From: an uncultured bacterium
GTDB lineage: Bacteria > Actinomycetota > Aquicultoria > SKW223 > CALKMS01
Direction of reading: 5' to 3'
NCBI GenBank assembly: GCA_938091145.1
Contig: CALKMS010000138.1
Location: 1-8,698 of the forward strand
DNA length: 8,698 nt
Part shown: piece by piece, positions 6,505 to 8,698 of the stretch
Layout of the letters: each line of letters begins with the position of its first letter
Position numbering within the stretch: the stretch's first letter is position 1
Notes under the pieces: generated by a model
Told to the model about the DNA's origin: nothing
What the model saw: the letters and a program-made list of their open reading frames with translations, nothing else
Databases searched by the model: none
Made by a program: the position numbers and the translations under genes

Positions 6505-6942
6505 ATGAGGCTATCGACTAAAGCAAGGTACGGAGTAAGAGCAATGGTTAGGTTAGCTCTAAGCCAAAAAGATGGCCCTGTGCAATTGAGTCTGATTGCT
6601 GAAAAAGAAGGGGTTTCTGAAAAATATCTTGAACATCTTTTCCGACACCTTAAAGCCAATGGATTGGTTTTAAGCCAACGAGGGGCTCGAGGAGGTTATG
6701 TTTTAGCACGACCAGCTGAAAAAATCACCCTTTATGAGATTGTCAAAGCACTTGAAGGAAGTTTGGCTCCAGTTGACTGTTTAAAACAAGCTGATCTTTG
6801 CGAACGCTCTCTCTTTTGCGCTACTCGAGAAATATGGAAAGGACTGAAAAAGAAAATTGAAAGCTACCTGAAGTCTAAAACACTTTCTGAGCTCGCTCAA
6901 GAGCAAGAGGAGAAAATTAATGCTCCAATCTACCATATTTAA
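6505..6942 (+). CDS. Rrf2 family transcriptional regulator with Fe-S cluster cysteines
   Basis: This 145-residue protein has the winged helix-turn-helix of the Rrf2 family (IscR, NsrR, RirA, CymR). The opening MRLSTKARYGVRAMVRLAL, the helix with VSEKYLEHLFRHLKANGLV at 37-55, and the wing SQRGARGGYVLARP at 57-70 are textbook. Three cysteines, Cys92, Cys99 and Cys105, sit in the cluster-binding loop (C-x6-C-x5-C), as in members that sense iron, nitric oxide or redox state through a [2Fe-2S] or [4Fe-4S] cluster. CymR-type cysteine regulators lack this triad. Its promoter carries a possible self-operator. The downstream sulfur-assimilation genes are the likely targets, linking Fe-S or sulfide status to homocysteine synthesis; that link is an inference from position. 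Its 3' end overlaps a leader ORF by 23 bases. Confidence 0.93.
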   Translation: MRLSTKARYGVRAMVRLALSQKDGPVQLSLIAEKEGVSEKYLEHLFRHLKANGLVLSQRGARGGYVLARPAEKITLYEIVKALEGSLAPVDCLKQADLCERSLFCATREIWKGLKKKIESYLKSKTLSELAQEQEEKINAPIYHI

Positions 6943-7033
6943 CCTCAAAAATAAAATAAAAAATGCTCGAGTCTTAGCTGGTATTAGTTCAGCGGGGGGT
7001 TTACCATTAATGCGCCTCCTGCCCAAAAAATGA
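6920..7033 (+). CDS. 37-codon candidate leader peptide ORF
   Basis: The ATG at 6920 has GAGGAG (6907-6912) seven bases upstream, ideal spacing, inside the end of rrf2. The predicted peptide starts MLQSTIFNLKNKIKN, contains ISSAGGLPLMRLL, and ends in PKK before TGA at 7031. No family is recognised. The interest is positional: the ORF runs through both the G-rich segment at 6992-6999 and the anti-Shine-Dalgarno segment at 7011-7021. Its stop falls in the loop between anti-SD and SD, so a translating ribosome would remodel the downstream RNA. Its only internal methionine codon (7010-7012) abuts the anti-SD. The GAGGAG could be mere glutamate codons of rrf2, so the ORF may be untranslated. Confidence 0.42.
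   Translation: MLQSTIFNLKNKIKNARVLAGISSAGGLPLMRLLPKK
6992..7022 (+). promoter_or_regulatory. Alternative hairpin masking the anti-SD
   Basis: GCGGGGGG (6992-6999) can pair with CCTCCTGC (7015-7022) over eight base pairs, two of them G-U, around a 15-base loop. The right arm uses most of the bases that otherwise pair with the ribosome binding site at 7052-7058. The two structures are therefore mutually exclusive, and this one would leave that site free. Confidence 0.4.
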
Positions 7034-7061
7034 ATCTAAAAACTTTTTCTCAGGAGGTGCA
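7011..7061 (+). promoter_or_regulatory. Hairpin sequestering the ribosome binding site of the microprotein ORF
   Basis: TGCGCCTCCTG (7011-7021) is complementary to CAGGAGGTGCA (7051-7061) over 11 consecutive base pairs, with one G-U wobble at 7014/7058 and a 29-base loop. The right arm contains the full AGGAGGT Shine-Dalgarno sequence (7052-7058) in front of the ATG at 7065. Formation would block initiation at the cysteine-rich ORF and, through coupling, could reduce the downstream sulfur genes. No ligand-binding riboswitch fold was recognised upstream, so release is more likely to come from leader translation, a protein or a small RNA. Confidence 0.58.
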
Positions 7062-7064
7062 AAA

Positions 7065-7171
7065 ATGGCTTGTTACAACTGTGGTGAATGGGTTTTTTAG
7101 ATTTTAGCGACTTTTGCCCAGTTTGCAATAATTTCTTAAATTTTGAATGCACAGCTAAAGGAGGGAATTAA
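7065..7171 (+). CDS. Cysteine-rich microprotein, split by a one-base frameshift at a T6 run
   Basis: After a perfect AGGAGGT ribosome binding site, ATG at 7065 encodes MACYNCGEWVF and then hits TAG at 7098-7100. In the -1 frame, reading resumes without interruption as LDFSDFCPVCNNFLNFEC and then TAKGGN, ending with TAA at 7169-7171, which directly abuts the DUF39 ATG. Joined at the T6 run (7093-7098), the product would be 35 residues with C3-x2-C6-x11-C18-x2-C21, a zinc-ribbon or rubredoxin-like knuckle pair, plus Cys29. Both halves carry a CxxC, and the abutting stop argues that the second frame is real. The break could be programmed or slippage-based frameshifting, a decayed gene, or a sequencing error in the homopolymer. 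I recognise no named family; metal binding or a sulfur-carrier role is inference. Confidence 0.55.
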
Positions 7172-8353
7172 ATGGGGAAAACTACAAGAACCCTGGAAGA
7201 GATAAACGAAAAAATTAAAAAAGGTGAAGCGGTGGTGGTGACAGCCGAAGAAATGACAGAAATCGTTAAAAAAGAAGGTGTAGAAGAATCAGCTAAAAAA
7301 GTGGATGTGGTAACCACCGGCACTTTCGGTCCAATGTGCTCAAGTGGTGCATTCTTTAACTTTGGCCACGCCGAACCCCCCACCAAAATAGCCCAAGGAA
7401 CCATCAACAATGTACCTTTTTACGGAGGTTTAGCTGCTGTTGATGTCTTTTTGGGCGTTACTGAACAGTCTTTAAACAAGGGGTTAGAGTACGGAGGCGC
7501 TCACGTAATTGAAGACTTCGTAAAAGGTAGATTGCTCAAGCTTGAGGCCTTCTCCCCTAAGCCTTCAGATTGCTACCCCGGAAAGGAAATAAAAACCTAT
7601 TTCAATAAAGAAACAATAAACGAAGCTTACCTTTTTAATCCTCGCAATGCATATCAAAACTATGCAGCGGCCACTAACTCCTCTCCTCAAATTATCTATA
7701 CTTATATGGGAGTCCTTCTTCCTCGCTACGGAAATGTTACTTATTCAACCTCTTCCCAGCTTTCGCCTCTTTTAAACGATCCTTTTTATCGAACAATTGG
7801 CATCGGTACCCGTATCTTTTTGGGGGGAGGAATCGGTTATGTAGCATGGGTTGGAACGCAACACAATCCAAAAAAAGAGCGCAACCAGCACAACATACCG
7901 ATTGGACCAGCCGGCACTTTAGCGCTAATTGGAAACTTAAAAGAGATGAGCCCGCGGTTTTTAAAAGCTTCAACTTTTGAAGGCTACGGAGTGAGCTTGT
8001 ATGTAGGAGTTGGCATCCCTATTCCCATTCTCGATGAAGAGTTAGCTCAAGCTACCGGAATAAGTGACGAGGAAATTGAAACCGTTATTTTAGACTATTC
8101 AGTTCCCTCTCGTTCTCGGCCAGTAGTAAAAAAAGTAAACTATGCTCAGCTAAGAAGTGGATCAGTAGAAATAAATGGAAAGAAAGTCCCAACGGGCTCT
8201 ATCACGAGTTACGCTCGTTCAAGAGAGATTGCCCAAATACTTAAAGACTGGATTAAAGGCGGAAAGTTTTTTCTTTCCCCTATGGTTGAACCTTTACCAA
8301 CTGACACTACCTTTAAACCTCTTGAAATCATAACTGGAACGGAGGGGTTGTAA
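7172..8353 (+). CDS. Homocysteine biosynthesis protein, DUF39 family (HcyBio)
   Basis: This 393-residue protein belongs to the DUF39/HcyBio family (PF01837, COG1900). In methanogens this family works with a NIL-domain ferredoxin to build homocysteine from aspartate semialdehyde and sulfide without O-acyl-homoserine intermediates. Visible signatures are TTGTFGPMCSSGAFFNFGH at residues 48-66, YGGAHVIEDF at 107-116, the SDCYPG segment at 132-137, and GGGIGYVAWVGTQHNP at 218-233. It has only two cysteines, Cys56 and Cys134, at positions that appear to correspond to the functionally important pair of the Methanosarcina protein (from memory). The C-terminus ends without the CBS domain pair found in that protein. 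GGAGG precedes the ATG by seven bases. The stop overlaps the ferredoxin start as TAATG. Confidence 0.93.
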   Translation: MGKTTRTLEEINEKIKKGEAVVVTAEEMTEIVKKEGVEESAKKVDVVTTGTFGPMCSSGAFFNFGHAEPPTKIAQGTINNVPFYGGLAAVDVFLGVTEQSLNKGLEYGGAHVIEDFVKGRLLKLEAFSPKPSDCYPGKEIKTYFNKETINEAYLFNPRNAYQNYAAATNSSPQIIYTYMGVLLPRYGNVTYSTSSQLSPLLNDPFYRTIGIGTRIFLGGGIGYVAWVGTQHNPKKERNQHNIPIGPAGTLALIGNLKEMSPRFLKASTFEGYGVSLYVGVGIPIPILDEELAQATGISDEEIETVILDYSVPSRSRPVVKKVNYAQLRSGSVEINGKKVPTGSITSYARSREIAQILKDWIKGGKFFLSPMVEPLPTDTTFKPLEIITGTEGL

Positions 8354-8698
8354 TGAAAAAAAAGTTTGTTTTGGGCTTTTCTCCTCGAAATGTAACTCAG
8401 CCAATAACCTATCGCTTAGTTAAAGATTACGATCTGATAATTAACATCTTGAGAGCTCAGGTCGAACCTGGCGAAAGTGGTCACTTGGTATTAGAGATTG
8501 AGGGTCCAAAGGAAAAAATTGAAGAGGGTATCAAGTTTCTTGAAGAACAAGAGGTTGAAGTTAAGCCCTTAGCTCGTGACATTGACGTTGACCAAGAAAA
8601 CTGCGTCGACTGTGGGCTTTGTGTCTCCCTCTGCCCTGTCTCTGCTTTTAAACTAGACAGTGAGTACCGTCTTCAATTCGACAAAGAAAGCTGCATCC
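8353..8698 (+). CDS. NIL-domain 4Fe-4S ferredoxin (partial, runs off the window)
   Basis: From ATG at 8353, sharing one base with the DUF39 stop and preceded by GGAGGGG (8341-8347), 115 codons stay open to the window end. Residues 1 to about 75 form a NIL domain, as seen on methionine-transporter ATPases and sulfur ferredoxins. The motif C84-x2-C87-x2-C90-x3-C94-P follows and is a classical [4Fe-4S] ligand set. Cys114, just before the edge, should begin a second cluster motif. This is the architecture of the Methanosarcina partner of DUF39, thought to supply electrons or bound sulfur for thiol formation. Gene order and overlap with DUF39 support a dedicated pair. Confidence 0.93.
   Translation, partial: MKKKFVLGFSPRNVTQPITYRLVKDYDLIINILRAQVEPGESGHLVLEIEGPKEKIEEGIKFLEEQEVEVKPLARDIDVDQENCVDCGLCVSLCPVSAFKLDSEYRLQFDKESCI

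Noticed and set aside
6471..6659. Leftward 62-codon open frame over the start of rrf2.
   Set aside because: It mirrors the conserved Rrf2 winged-helix codons and runs through the strong promoter, with no motif of its own.
6994..6999. G6 run as a G-quadruplex.
   Set aside because: A single G tract with no further G-triplets nearby cannot form an intramolecular quadruplex; pairing with CCTCCTGC explains it better.
7088..7171. Independent start at ATG 7088 giving a 27-residue protein in the -1 frame.
   Set aside because: It lacks any Shine-Dalgarno sequence and would have only one CxxC. The frame-0 start with AGGAGGT and a matching CxxC makes a split gene more convincing, though reinitiation cannot be excluded.
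7737..7973. Leftward 78-codon open frame inside the DUF39 gene.
   Set aside because: It lies fully within a well-conserved coding region on the other strand, shows no family motif, and is an antisense shadow.

Overview
The window is AT-rich, densely packed bacterial DNA with consensus-like sigma-70 promoters and strong GGAGG-type ribosome binding sites. The gene content (uroporphyrinogen decarboxylase, ferrochelatase, YajQ, a bifunctional-nuclease-family protein, and a DUF39/NIL-ferredoxin pair for sulfide-based homocysteine synthesis) suggests an anaerobic or sulfide-exposed, probably poorly characterised bacterium. I cannot name the phylum from the sequence. No rRNA, tRNA, CRISPR array, insertion sequence or integrase was seen.

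Layout. Positions 1-533 are read leftwards: yajQ, followed by what may be the first codons of a PP2C-type phosphatase cut by the window edge. Positions 710-2667 carry a rightward haem pair, hemE-hemH. hemH converges on, and overlaps by 24 bp, a leftward metal-dependent amidohydrolase (2644-3453). From a palindromic, possibly bidirectional promoter near 3500 a three-gene rightward unit begins: ABC ATPase, ABC-2 type permease, and a membrane-anchored TPR protein (3562-5854), with overlapping or abutting ends. A DUF151 bifunctional nuclease follows from its own promoter (5903-6376).

The most interesting part is 6449-8698. A near-perfect promoter drives an Rrf2-family regulator with three cysteines suited to an Fe-S cluster. 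It is followed by a 37-codon leader ORF, a 35-residue cysteine-rich microprotein interrupted by a one-base frameshift at a T6 run, a DUF39 homocysteine-biosynthesis protein, and a NIL-domain 4Fe-4S ferredoxin that runs off the window. These parts are tightly coupled: the leader ORF overlaps rrf2, the microprotein stop abuts the DUF39 start, and the DUF39 stop overlaps the ferredoxin start.

The microprotein ribosome binding site is complementary over 11 bp to an upstream segment lying inside the leader ORF. That segment can pair instead with a G-rich stretch further upstream. This three-part arrangement (anti-anti-SD, anti-SD, SD) together with a leader ORF looks like a translational attenuator for the sulfur operon. 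I found no second promoter between rrf2 and DUF39, so one transcript with post-transcriptional control is the simplest reading. The attenuator, the microprotein and the frameshift are inferences from sequence and need comparative and experimental support.
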